55,311 nt of DNA, taken from assembly GCA_035581425.1 (NCBI GenBank), contig DATJVP010000130.1:1-55311 (forward strand), in the 5' to 3' direction. The notes under the pieces are model-generated. The model saw nothing but the letters and a program-made list of their open reading frames with translations, was not told where the DNA came from and ran no database searches. Below are positions 1-7,665 of the stretch, piece by piece. A program made the position numbers and the translations under genes. The DNA is from DASZHJ01 sp035581425 (GTDB lineage: Bacteria > Pseudomonadota > Alphaproteobacteria > ATCC43930 > CGMCC-115725). Each line of letters opens with the position of its first letter. The first letter of the stretch is position 1.

Positions 1-1
1 C

Positions 2-226
2 GGCCACTCCCAGCATCACGACCGCGGCCATCATCATCACGACGCCTGCGCGATCTGCGTGTCGCTCTCGACGGCGCACGCCGCGACCACGCTTCCGGCG
101 CCGGTCGCTCTCGCGCCGCCGCGCCGTGAAGCCGCTACCCATCTTTCGCTCGCGGCCAAGACCATACCGTCGCGCGCGCATGCGCATACGCCCTACGCGC
201 CTCGGGCACCGCCTTCCTCCGCTTGA
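2..226 (+). CDS. DUF2946-like protein, C-terminal part (truncated by window edge)
   Basis: An open frame enters from the left edge and stops at TGA 224-226, giving about 74 residues. It has a His-rich stretch (HSQHHDRGHHHHDAC), then CAIC and a low-complexity Ala/Pro/His tail. A His cluster followed by a CxxC-type pair near the C-terminus is what I know from DUF2946 proteins, which are often found in copper import clusters. The copper genes immediately downstream fit this. The N-terminus is missing, so the family call rests on motif and context only. Confidence 0.45.
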   Translation, partial: GHSQHHDRGHHHHDACAICVSLSTAHAATTLPAPVALAPPRREAATHLSLAAKTIPSRAHAHTPYAPRAPPSSA

Positions 227-282
227 TCCCTTTGCCCGGGCCGGCCGGGCAGAACTAATCGACTCATCAGCGGAGAACCTCT

Positions 283-1191
283 ATGCAACGCTCAGCTTGG
301 AGCGGGGCGGCGCTTGCCGTTCCTCTCCTCCTTGCAACGCCGGGCCTCGGACACGCACACGCGGTGTGCGGCAACCGAGTCTTCCCGCCGACCTTGACCA
401 TGGACGATCCGGGCTTCAACGACGAGCTGTCGCTGCCCACGATCCAATACGCACCCATCCCCGCGGCTGGGGGCAATCCATCCGGCTCGGTCACGAGCTA
501 CGGCTTTGAATGGGATAAGACCATCTTCCCGAATGTCGGTTTCGCCATAAACGACGGCTACATCGTGCAGCGCGGCGCGGGTCAGAATGTTAAGGGCTGG
601 GACAACCTGACGCTGACGCTGAAGGGACAGCTTCCGTGCATCGAGAGTCACGAATTCCTGGTCTCGGTCGGCGTCTCCCACGAATTCGGCGGCACGGGCA
701 CGCGGAGACTTGCCACGGCCGGCGTCATCGACACAACGGGCAACACCGCGCCGACCCTCTATGTCGGCAAAGGGCTGGGCGATCTTCCCATCGACTTCCT
801 GCGCCCCTTGGCCGTCACTGGCGAATTCAGCTACCAATTCTCGGATTCGCCCAGTATCTCTCCGAACCAATGGAATTACGCGCTATCGCTGCAATATTCG
901 ATGCCGTACATGCAGCAGCACGTGAAGGCCTTGGATATACCGGAGTTCTTCGGCCACCTGATCCCCATCGTCGAGTTCGCCTACAGCTCGCCGATCCACG
1001 GCTCGCCCACGGGGACCATCTCGCCGGGGATTTTCTACGAGGCCGAAAGCTGGCAGCTCGGCGCCGAAGCCGTCATCCCCGCCAACAGCGCCACCAGGCA
1101 AGGGCAGGGCACGGGCTTCATCGTCCAGTTCCATCTCTTTCTCGACGACATATTCCCGAATTCGCTCGGCAAGCCGTTGTTCAATTTCTAG
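283..1191 (+). CDS. Exported hypothetical protein of a copper gene cluster
   Basis: The 302-residue product begins with a signal peptide (positive start, hydrophobic core, Ala-rich cleavage region before HAHAVCGNR). The rest is rich in Gly, Pro and aromatic residues, with alternating patterns and a C-terminal ending in Phe (KPLFNF). That ending is typical of outer-membrane beta-barrel proteins. A GGAGAA site precedes the start. It lies 9 bp before copC and is probably cotranscribed with the copper genes. The family is not one I can name. An outer-membrane channel or periplasmic barrel for copper uptake is an inference from the ending and the neighbours. Confidence 0.6.
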   Translation: MQRSAWSGAALAVPLLLATPGLGHAHAVCGNRVFPPTLTMDDPGFNDELSLPTIQYAPIPAAGGNPSGSVTSYGFEWDKTIFPNVGFAINDGYIVQRGAGQNVKGWDNLTLTLKGQLPCIESHEFLVSVGVSHEFGGTGTRRLATAGVIDTTGNTAPTLYVGKGLGDLPIDFLRPLAVTGEFSYQFSDSPSISPNQWNYALSLQYSMPYMQQHVKALDIPEFFGHLIPIVEFAYSSPIHGSPTGTISPGIFYEAESWQLGAEAVIPANSATRQGQGTGFIVQFHLFLDDIFPNSLGKPLFNF

Positions 1192-1200
1192 GGCCGACGC

Positions 1201-1566
1201 ATGAGACACATCTTCTCGTCGTGGACTCTGCTGCCCGCGCTCATTCTCGGAACGCCGGCGGCCCTCGCCCACGCCTTCCTCGACCGCGCGCAGCCCGCGG
1301 TCGGCAGCACGGTCCATCAATCGCCCGCGGAGGTGCGGATCTGGTTCACCGAGGCGGTGGAGGCCACCTTCAGCACCATCGCCGTCCTCGATGCCCAAGG
1401 TCATCACGTCGAGGACGGCAAAGCAAAAGTGGATCCCAGCGATCCCCAGCTGTTGGAGGTCGGGCTCAAGACCTTGGAGCCCGGCAAATACAAGGTCGTC
1501 TGGAAGGTGATCTCGGTCGATACCCATCGCACCGAGGGTGACTTCACCTTCACCGTCGGACCCTGA
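1201..1566 (+). CDS. copC: CopC, periplasmic copper-binding protein
   Basis: The 121-residue product has a signal peptide ending ALA, so the mature protein starts HAFLDRAQP. The N-terminal His is the classical Cu(II) ligand of CopC. The other expected ligands lie near the end in SVDTHRTEG (Asp and His), followed by the final beta strand (DFTFTV). Length and motifs match the CopC immunoglobulin-like fold. It lies 9 bp before copD, the usual inner-membrane partner. Together they are thought to bring copper from periplasm to cytoplasm. The Shine-Dalgarno is weak, which suggests translational coupling to the gene upstream. Confidence 0.9.
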   Translation: MRHIFSSWTLLPALILGTPAALAHAFLDRAQPAVGSTVHQSPAEVRIWFTEAVEATFSTIAVLDAQGHHVEDGKAKVDPSDPQLLEVGLKTLEPGKYKVVWKVISVDTHRTEGDFTFTVGP

Positions 1567-1574
1567 GAACCGTC

Positions 1575-2504
1575 ATGGAACTGGCTCTGGTTGCGGTGCG
1601 AGCGCTGCAGTTTGGGTCCGCCATGATCCTGCTGGGAGCGCCGATCCTGCGGCTCGGGCTCGGATCCGCCTTCGAGTCCGCCTCGAGCGCGCGCGACGAA
1701 TTCGATCGTTGGCTGCGTCGATTTCTGAGGATAGCGGCCATCGTGACACTATTGTCTGCGCTTCTCTGGCTCGACCTCGAGGCCGTGATCATGGGCGACG
1801 GCTGGGAGGAAGCAGTCGATGGCGAGACGATCGCCTCTGTCCTCCTGGAGACGACCTTCGGCCATGCCTGGATCTGGCATCTTGCCTTCGCGGGGCTGCT
1901 CACCCTCACGCTCCTGCTACCACCGCGGCCAATGAGCCGACACCGCACCGCGACGATTGCGGGGCTCTCGGCGGGATTGGTCGCGAGCCTCGCCTGGGCC
2001 GGCCACGCCGTCATGCAACCGGGCGTGACGCGTCTGACGGTGCAGGTCATCCACTTGTTGGCGGCGGGGCTCTGGCTCGGCAGCTTGCCCATCTTGCTTT
2101 TTCTGCTCGGCCGAGCCCGCAGGGACAATGACCGTGATTGGCGTGACGCATTGCGCCAGTTGCTGCCGCGATATTCACGTGTCGGATACGTCGTTGTTGC
2201 CACGATCCTTCTGACGGGCTCTCTCAACACCTCGTTCCTGGTTGGCAGCCCTGCCGCGCTTGTCACGACCGAGTACGGGCATGTCCTGCTGGTGAAGGTC
2301 GGGATCGTGCTCCTTATGGTCTTGGTGGCGGGAATCAACCGTCTGCGTCTGGTACCGGACATTCGTCGGAGCAGATCGGAAGCGGAAGCCACGCCCACCA
2401 TAGCGGCTCTCGCGCGCAATGTAGCGGTCGAGCAAGCACTGGGCGCGCTGGCCATTCTCGCCGTGAGCGTGCTCGGCACGCTGCCGCCGGCACTCGCGCC
2501 ATGA
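1575..2504 (+). CDS. copD: CopD family copper import membrane protein
   Basis: The 309-residue product is strongly hydrophobic, with about eight membrane helices. His-containing segments typical of CopD are visible (HAWIWHLAF, HAVMQPGVTRL, VIHLLAAGLWLGSLP). It directly follows copC. Its TGA (2502-2504) overlaps an ATG at 2501 that opens a chain of tiny overlapping reading frames leading to the SCO1 gene. The role inferred is copper transfer across the inner membrane from CopC. Confidence 0.88.
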   Translation: MELALVAVRALQFGSAMILLGAPILRLGLGSAFESASSARDEFDRWLRRFLRIAAIVTLLSALLWLDLEAVIMGDGWEEAVDGETIASVLLETTFGHAWIWHLAFAGLLTLTLLLPPRPMSRHRTATIAGLSAGLVASLAWAGHAVMQPGVTRLTVQVIHLLAAGLWLGSLPILLFLLGRARRDNDRDWRDALRQLLPRYSRVGYVVVATILLTGSLNTSFLVGSPAALVTTEYGHVLLVKVGIVLLMVLVAGINRLRLVPDIRRSRSEAEATPTIAALARNVAVEQALGALAILAVSVLGTLPPALAP

Positions 2505-2523
2505 GCATGGAGGGAACTCGGCG

Positions 2524-2574
2524 ATGAGCCAAAGTGAGGGCAATTCGCGCTCAGGGAGACGGCGATTCCAATGA
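2524..2574 (+). CDS. Possible 16-residue coupling ORF between copD and SCO1
   Basis: An ATG at 2524, preceded by GGAGGG (about 2509-2514), opens a frame of 16 codons (MSQSEGNSRSGRRRFQ). It stops at TGA 2572-2574, overlapping the SCO1 start codon in an ATGA junction. An even shorter frame, 2501-2527, overlaps both the copD stop and this ATG. The arrangement would allow termination-reinitiation across the 66-bp gap. It may also be chance, since ATGA overlaps are frequent in GC-rich operons. Confidence 0.25.
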   Translation: MSQSEGNSRSGRRRFQ

Positions 2575-3194
2575 AGCAAGAGCGCGAGCACAGGTTTGTG
2601 CCGGTCGCGTCGGCGCTGTGCCTCTTGGGTATTCTGGTCGCGGTCATGTGGTGGGCTGAGGCCAGTCAGTTCCGAGGTCCTGCCTCGTCCACGCGCTTAC
2701 CCGCGATTGGCGGCGCGTTTACGCTCACAAGCACCCACGGGACGACCGTAACGGAGCAATCCTACCGCGGAAAGATCCAGCTCGTTTATTTCGGCTACAC
2801 CTACTGTCCCGACGCCTGCCCGACCATGCTCAACAAGATCGCATCGGCGCTCGACGAGCTGGGTCCGCTCGCGGCTCGTGTCCAACCGTTGTTCATTAGC
2901 ATCGATCCCCAACGCGATACCCCTGAGGTACTCGCACAGTATGTCGAATCTTTTAGCTCTCGCATTGTCGGGCTCACGGGAACGCCAGCGCAGATTGCGG
3001 CGGCGGCGAAGGCCTTCGGGGTCTATTACGCCCCATACGAGATCGCCGATGCGCCCGATGGCTATCTCATGGACCACACGTCCGCCGCGTTCGTCATGAA
3101 CGTAGACGACTACTTCGTCGCAACCTTCACGCCGGACACCCCAGCGGCGCAAATGGCCGCGAGGCTGCGAACACTCATCGCTCAATCCTCATGA
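2571..3194 (+). CDS. SCO1/SenC family copper metallochaperone
   Basis: The 207-residue product has an N-terminal membrane anchor (about residues 9-29) and then a thioredoxin fold. The copper site is complete: CPDAC with Cys near residues 79 and 83, and a distal His in MDHTSAAF near 168. FISIDPQRDTP is the family-typical strand. SCO proteins deliver copper to the CuA site of cytochrome c oxidase or act as thiol reductants for it. It is followed directly by the PCuAC gene; the two are known to work as a relay. A short hydrophobic N-terminus suggests it is tethered on the periplasmic face. Confidence 0.92.
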   Translation: MKQEREHRFVPVASALCLLGILVAVMWWAEASQFRGPASSTRLPAIGGAFTLTSTHGTTVTEQSYRGKIQLVYFGYTYCPDACPTMLNKIASALDELGPLAARVQPLFISIDPQRDTPEVLAQYVESFSSRIVGLTGTPAQIAAAAKAFGVYYAPYEIADAPDGYLMDHTSAAFVMNVDDYFVATFTPDTPAAQMAARLRTLIAQSS

Positions 3195-3205
3195 AGGAGA
3201 GAACC

Positions 3206-3676
3206 ATGCTGAGAATGATCTCGTTGATCGGACTGATCGCCGTCAGCTCGGTCTCGCTCGCCATCGCGCAGACACCGTCCATCGAGGTGCAACATGCATG
3301 GGCGCGCGCTACGCCTGCCGGCGCGAAGACCGCCGCGCTCTACATGACGCTCGTCAACAAGGGCCCCACCGCGGACCGCCTACTCTCGGCCGCAACGCCT
3401 GTCGCGGGCAAGGCAGAGCTACACACGACCATCGATAGCAACGGTGTCATGCAGATGCGCCCCGTCGCGGCCTTGGACGTCCAGCCAGGGACGCCAACCG
3501 TGCTCAAGCCGGGTGGATATCATCTCATGCTAATGGGCCTCAAGGGACCGTTGGCGGAGGGACAGCACTTTACCGTCGCACTCACCTTCGAAAAGGCCGG
3601 AACGGTGGAAGCCACCGTAGAGGTCGAGAAGGTGGGAGCCATGGGCCCGGACAGCATGCCCGGCATGAAGATGTGA
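3206..3676 (+). CDS. pcuC: PCu(A)C periplasmic copper chaperone
   Basis: The product is about 156 residues with a signal peptide ending AIAQ. The PCu(A)C copper motif is visible: His in AELHTTID, Met in GVMQM, and the HxM in GYHLMLMGL. A Met-rich tail (MGPDSMPGMKM) is also typical. I place the start at 3206 because AAGGAG at 3194-3199 is spaced 6 nt before it. The ATG at 3191 overlaps the SCO1 stop and would add five residues. It probably carries Cu(I) to CuA or CuB of cytochrome oxidase together with SCO1. Confidence 0.92.
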   Translation: MLRMISLIGLIAVSSVSLAIAQTPSIEVQHAWARATPAGAKTAALYMTLVNKGPTADRLLSAATPVAGKAELHTTIDSNGVMQMRPVAALDVQPGTPTVLKPGGYHLMLMGLKGPLAEGQHFTVALTFEKAGTVEATVEVEKVGAMGPDSMPGMKM

Positions 3677-3711
3677 GGGTCGTCGGCCCCGATGGTGGCT
3701 CGTAACGCTCC

Positions 3712-4782
3712 TCACTTGGCGCGGCCATCCACCGGCGGCAGCTCGAGGGCGTCCAGCTTCTTGACCTTGTAGATGAGGTACGAGATCAGCCAGGCAGCGA
3801 CAAAGACGCCGATGATGACAAAGCCGAGGTCGTTGAAATTGTCATTGAGCGCGCCTACCGCGTCCCAGAACCCGCCGCTGAGCCCGAGTTGATCGCTGAT
3901 CAAGCCGAGCGCCTCGATGCCGCCGATCACCACTGCAACCAACACCGATACCAACGTGATCGTCATGTTGTAGTAGAGCTTGCGCATCGGTTTGACGAAG
4001 GCCCATTCGTAGGCTCCGAGCATCATCACTCCGTCGGTCGTGTCGATCAGCGACATGCCAGCCGCAAAGAGCACGGGAAAGACCAGGATCGCCGCAATCG
4101 GCACCCCCTTGGCGGCCTGCGCCGCCGAGACACCAAACATCGCGACTTCCGTCGCCGTGTCGAAACCGAGGCCGAATAGAAAGCCTAGCGGGAACATGTG
4201 CCAGCTCTTGGTGACGAGCTTGAACAGCGGACGGAACAATCGAGCGAGGAAGCCGCGGCTGTTGAGGAGAATATCGAGATCTTCCTCGACATAGCGCCCT
4301 CCGGCTCGCACACGACGATAGCATTTGTAGATGGACGCGAAGATGACGATGTTCATCACTGCGATCGCGAATAGGAACAGCGCCGAGACGGTGGTGCCGA
4401 CTACGCCCGACACGCTCTGGAAGCTGCCGAAGCTGCCGAGCAACGTCGCCGCGGTCGCCACGACGGCGGCGGCAATGATCACCACGGTCGAATGACCGAT
4501 GGCGAAGAAAAATCCGACCGAGACCGGCCGCTGATTCATCTGCACGAGCTTGCGGGTCACGTTGTCGATGGCGGCGATGTGGTCTGCATCGACGGCGTGG
4601 CGGAGGCCAAGGCCGTAAATTACCAACGCGATCCCGAGCAGCGCCGGACGATCATAATAGGCGACGATCGCCCAGAGCCATGCTCCGAGGTTGAGAGCGG
4701 CAAGTATGCCATAGATTGCGACGAGCCGCATTTTCACGCCAGGCGCGCTTTCGTCGAAGAGACGCTTAATTGCAGTGTTCAT
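3712..4782 (-). CDS. NiCoT family nickel/cobalt permease
   Basis: The 356-residue membrane protein has the NiCoT (HoxN/NixA/NhlF) signatures: HAVDADHIAAIDN in the second helix and FFFAIGHSTVVII in the third. A later LGFDTATE segment is the third family motif. A cobalamin riboswitch precedes it on the same strand, so cobalt for B12 is the more likely cargo, though family members also move nickel. nikR lies upstream in the same orientation. Expression may therefore respond both to B12 and to transcription coming from nikR. Confidence 0.93.
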   Translation of the reverse strand: MNTAIKRLFDESAPGVKMRLVAIYGILAALNLGAWLWAIVAYYDRPALLGIALVIYGLGLRHAVDADHIAAIDNVTRKLVQMNQRPVSVGFFFAIGHSTVVIIAAAVVATAATLLGSFGSFQSVSGVVGTTVSALFLFAIAVMNIVIFASIYKCYRRVRAGGRYVEEDLDILLNSRGFLARLFRPLFKLVTKSWHMFPLGFLFGLGFDTATEVAMFGVSAAQAAKGVPIAAILVFPVLFAAGMSLIDTTDGVMMLGAYEWAFVKPMRKLYYNMTITLVSVLVAVVIGGIEALGLISDQLGLSGGFWDAVGALNDNFNDLGFVIIGVFVAAWLISYLIYKVKKLDALELPPVDGRAK

Positions 4783-4826
4783 GATGACCCCGATGAGAGA
4801 CGCTCAACGTCATCGCAGGACCGCAT

Positions 4827-4849
4827 AGATCGTACGTTTGGCACGATCT
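4827..4849 (-). promoter_or_regulatory. Inverted repeat in the riboswitch-NiCoT leader
   Basis: Perfect 7-bp arms AGATCGT (4827-4833) and ACGATCT (4843-4849) are separated by 9 nt. The hairpin sits between the B12 aptamer and the NiCoT start, where an expression platform would be. No U-run follows, so a simple intrinsic terminator is unlikely. Confidence 0.35.
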
Positions 4850-4890
4850 CGGCGCGTCGAGCCACCCCGCCCGACACTTCTGCTCCGACA

Positions 4891-5058
4891 CGGTGATGGC
4901 AGGTCTCCTGGCTCGCGGATTCCGGCCGCTCCCGCCTTCCCGAGCCAATCCGCCCAGTGGCGACATGGAAACGGCACTCCGCTCACAGTTGCGGGGGCAG
5001 CCTCGGCATCGGCAACCTGCCTTCACCGAGTTCCCTTTTTATCCCCGAAGGGAACCAT
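4891..5058 (-). promoter_or_regulatory. Cobalamin (AdoCbl) riboswitch
   Basis: Read on the minus strand, the conserved pieces occur in order. First comes a GGGAA...CGGTG start, then GCTGCCCCCGCAACTGTGA (core, 5004-4986). Next are a GCCACTG B12 box near 4970-4960 and GGGAAGGCGG. The closing GAGCCAGGAGACCTGCC ends near 4898. This is the textbook B12 aptamer. It ends about 110 nt before the NiCoT start codon and begins about 35 nt after the nikR stop, so it should repress the permease gene when cobalamin is plentiful. Confidence 0.95.
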
Positions 5059-5092
5059 CGCATTTGATAATGCCCGACCGGGCTCGTGATCG

Positions 5093-5560
5093 TCAACGAA
5101 CGTGCGCGTGCTCGTGTTGACGGCTTTTCTGTGTTCCATGCGCGTGCTTCTCCGAGGACAGCTCGACGGGCACGGTTACGAGCCGGCCATGTCTGACGCC
5201 GCGCTCGGCAATGAGATGATCCGCGAAGTGTCGGACGTCCCCAGTCTTTCCCTTCAGCACCGTCACCTCCATGCAGCTCTGATGATCGAGATGCACGTGC
5301 AGGGTCGAGACGGCCATGTCGTGATGATCATGGAAGCTGTGCGCCAGCCGCTTCGGCAGCTCGCGCATGGCATGGTCGTACACGTAGACGAGGGCGGCGA
5401 CGCAATGTCGGTCGGGATGACCCTCGGCCGCCGCTTGCTGCAGCCCAACGCGCGCGAGATCGCGAATCGCCTCCGATCGGTTCTGGTAGCCGCGCACCGC
5501 TATCAGCCGATCAAGTTCGGCCATCAAGGGTTCATCGATAGTGATGGTTACGCGTTGCAT
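5093..5560 (-). CDS. nikR: NikR nickel-responsive regulator
   Basis: The 155-residue product starts with a ribbon-helix-helix domain (MQRVTITIDE...NRSEAIRDLAR, residues 1-45). An ACT-like C-terminal domain follows. The high-affinity Ni ligands align with E. coli NikR: His77, His88 and His90 of HVH, and Cys96. It has an extra His-rich tail (HAHGTQKSRQHEHAHVR), perhaps for additional nickel binding. A near-consensus operator lies 32 bp upstream, so autoregulation and control of the divergent ABC genes are expected. Confidence 0.95.
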   Translation of the reverse strand: MQRVTITIDEPLMAELDRLIAVRGYQNRSEAIRDLARVGLQQAAAEGHPDRHCVAALVYVYDHAMRELPKRLAHSFHDHHDMAVSTLHVHLDHQSCMEVTVLKGKTGDVRHFADHLIAERGVRHGRLVTVPVELSSEKHAHGTQKSRQHEHAHVR

Positions 5561-5591
5561 GAGGCCTCCTTGGTATTGGAAAGCCGATCGG

Positions 5592-5619
5592 ATATGATGA
5601 TTTTACCCATTTATCATAC
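5592..5619. promoter_or_regulatory. NikR operator
   Basis: ATATGA (5592-5597), 16 nt, then TCATAC (5614-5619). The E. coli NikR operator is GTATGA-N16-TCATAC, so 11 of 12 half-site bases and the exact spacing match. Flanking bases extend the symmetry (CGATCGG and CCGATCG). The site lies between the divergent nikR and the solute-binding-protein gene (start 5638) and could block both promoters. Confidence 0.85.
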
Positions 5620-5637
5620 CGATCGCGGGGCACAAAA

Positions 5638-6759
5638 ATGAAGAGCAAATCAATACCGAGCCGCCTCGTCCCTGTCACGCGCCGTAAGGTGCTGCGGGGC
5701 GCCGGCGGCCTGCTCTTGGCTGCGCCGGGGATCCTATCGGCGCGAGGCGCAGTCGCGAAATCCGTTCTCAATGTCACCGCGTACGACGGCTTCATCCCTC
5801 CGGCCTTCAAGCGGCAATTCGAGACCGAGACCGGGATCGAGGTGCGGGTGCGCCTCGCCTCGAGCCAGGCGCCGGAACTCAATTTGCTGGTAGCGGAGCG
5901 CGCGAGCCCGCTCAGCGACATCTGCACCGTGAGCGGAAATCGAATCCATCAGTTCTTCGAGGCACAGGTCATCGAGCCGCTCGATGTCTCCCGGCTCGCG
6001 AATTGGCGGCGCATCAATCCCCTATACACCGAAAGCGACTGGATCGCGATCGATGGCGCGGTCATGGCCATGCCGCTGCTCGTTGGCGCCAACGTGCTGG
6101 TCTACAACAGCAAGAAGGTGAATCCGGCGCCTGAGAGCTGGGGAGCGATGTTCGATTCGCGCTACAAGGGCCGAATTGCCTACGTCATCGAGGATTTCCT
6201 GCAATGTACGATGCTATACCAAGGCGCGGACGGGACCTTCGCCGCCTATATCGATAAGCCGGACGAGGCGGCGCGCGCTGTCAATGCCGCGCGCGATCTC
6301 CTGATCGAGCACAAGAGCCAAGTCCTGAAATTCTACGAAGACGGCAACATTCTGCGCCAGCTTCTGATAGGCGAGGATGTCGTCCTCGCCCAGGCTTATG
6401 CGGGAACCCTCGCGAAGCTGATCATCGACGGGCTGCCGATTCGGCTGACCATTCCGCGCGAGGGTAGCATCTCCTTCGTCTACAACTTTGCCCTGATCAA
6501 GAACGCGGCCAACCGCGACAACGCCTACCGGTTCCTCGATGCAATGCTGGCCTATCCGGAGATCGGCGCGCAGCTGACGCGCGCCGCCGGCTACACTTCC
6601 ACCTTCCTCGGAGCCGAGAAGGCACTGACCGAGCTGGAGCGGCAGACCTTCATGCTGACGCCGGATCAACTCAGCCGCCTGAGGTTCCTCAGCTATAAGG
6701 CCCAGGCGCTGAGCTCCCGCCTCGTCGACCGTGCCGTGGCCGAAGTCGAAGCCGGCTGA
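5638..6759 (+). CDS. Extracellular solute-binding protein, PotD/spermidine-putrescine-like
   Basis: The 373-residue product has a twin-arginine-like leader (TRRKVLRG, then a hydrophobic stretch to ARGAVAKS). Its fold pattern is that of type 2 periplasmic binding proteins of the PotD/Fe3+ group: LNVTAYDGFIPPAFKRQFE, ESWGAMFDSRYKGRIAY, and a helical C-terminus. It heads a three-gene ABC set. The NikR operator begins about 45 nt before its start, so nickel (or a nickel chelate) must be considered as ligand even though the family is best known for polyamines. The ligand cannot be read from the sequence. Confidence 0.8.
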   Translation: MKSKSIPSRLVPVTRRKVLRGAGGLLLAAPGILSARGAVAKSVLNVTAYDGFIPPAFKRQFETETGIEVRVRLASSQAPELNLLVAERASPLSDICTVSGNRIHQFFEAQVIEPLDVSRLANWRRINPLYTESDWIAIDGAVMAMPLLVGANVLVYNSKKVNPAPESWGAMFDSRYKGRIAYVIEDFLQCTMLYQGADGTFAAYIDKPDEAARAVNAARDLLIEHKSQVLKFYEDGNILRQLLIGEDVVLAQAYAGTLAKLIIDGLPIRLTIPREGSISFVYNFALIKNAANRDNAYRFLDAMLAYPEIGAQLTRAAGYTSTFLGAEKALTELERQTFMLTPDQLSRLRFLSYKAQALSSRLVDRAVAEVEAG

Positions 6760-6795
6760 TCCGCCGCTCGGCGCCACGAGCCCGGAGGACACCGA

Positions 6796-7665
6796 GTGAG
6801 GTACGGTCGAGCGCTGCTCCTAGGCGGCCCGCTCCTGTGGATCGTCGGCGCCAACATCGCGCCTCTCGTGGAGATGGCGAGGATAAGCTTGCTTGATGTT
6901 TATCCCGCGGCGCCCGAGCACGTTTCGACCGTCGGGTTCGGAAACTACGCGACGTTTTGGTCGAACCCATACTATGTCACCGTCTTCCTGCACAGTCTTC
7001 TGTTTGCGGCTGCGACCAGTCTCATCGCCTTGATCATCGCCTACCCGATCGCCTATGCGATCGCACTCAAGACGGCGCCGCGCTCGCGTCTTCGGCGGCT
7101 GTGGCTATTGATCGCCCCGTTCTGGACGAGCGAGATCGTGCGCCTCTTTGCGGTCATGCTGCTGCTGGCAAATCGCGGCGCCGTCAATGGCGTGCTGCAG
7201 GGGGCCGGGCTCGTAGAGGATCCCTTGCCTCTCCTCTATAACCCGTTCTCCGTTGCGGCCGGCATGCTCTACGTCGTGCTGCTAGCAATGCTCCTGCCCG
7301 TCTATGCCGCAATCGAGAGGCTATCGCATGACCTGCTGGATGCGGCGGCAGGACTTGGGGCCCGGCCGTGGCGGCGATTCCTCTGCGTGACCGTACCCTT
7401 GACTCGGGACGGCATAGCGTCCGGCTGCGCGCTGGTTTTCCTCATCAGCCTCGGCGCATTCGCAGTACCGGCGCTGCTCGGTGGCGCCAATGCCACCTTT
7501 TTCGCGACGACGATCGCCAGCCTTTTCGCCAGTAGTGCCGGACGCTGGCCGCTTGGCGCAGCCTTCGCCGTCATCCTCCTCGTCAGCGGAATTTCGGTAG
7601 CGGGATTATTCGTACAATTTGTCGCTCCGAGCGCCGCCCGCTTCAGCGGCGGTGGCAAGGGATGA
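6796..7665 (+). CDS. ABC transporter permease (PotB-like)
   Basis: The 289-residue product has six hydrophobic segments and the EAA loop characteristic of binding-protein-dependent permeases (DLLDAAAGLGARPWRRFLCVTVPL). It starts with GTG at 6796, preceded by GGAGG (6784-6788). Its TGA overlaps the ATG of the next permease (ATGA), which implies coupled translation. It is the first membrane subunit of the set headed by the 5638 binding protein. Confidence 0.85.
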   Translation: MRYGRALLLGGPLLWIVGANIAPLVEMARISLLDVYPAAPEHVSTVGFGNYATFWSNPYYVTVFLHSLLFAAATSLIALIIAYPIAYAIALKTAPRSRLRRLWLLIAPFWTSEIVRLFAVMLLLANRGAVNGVLQGAGLVEDPLPLLYNPFSVAAGMLYVVLLAMLLPVYAAIERLSHDLLDAAAGLGARPWRRFLCVTVPLTRDGIASGCALVFLISLGAFAVPALLGGANATFFATTIASLFASSAGRWPLGAAFAVILLVSGISVAGLFVQFVAPSAARFSGGGKG

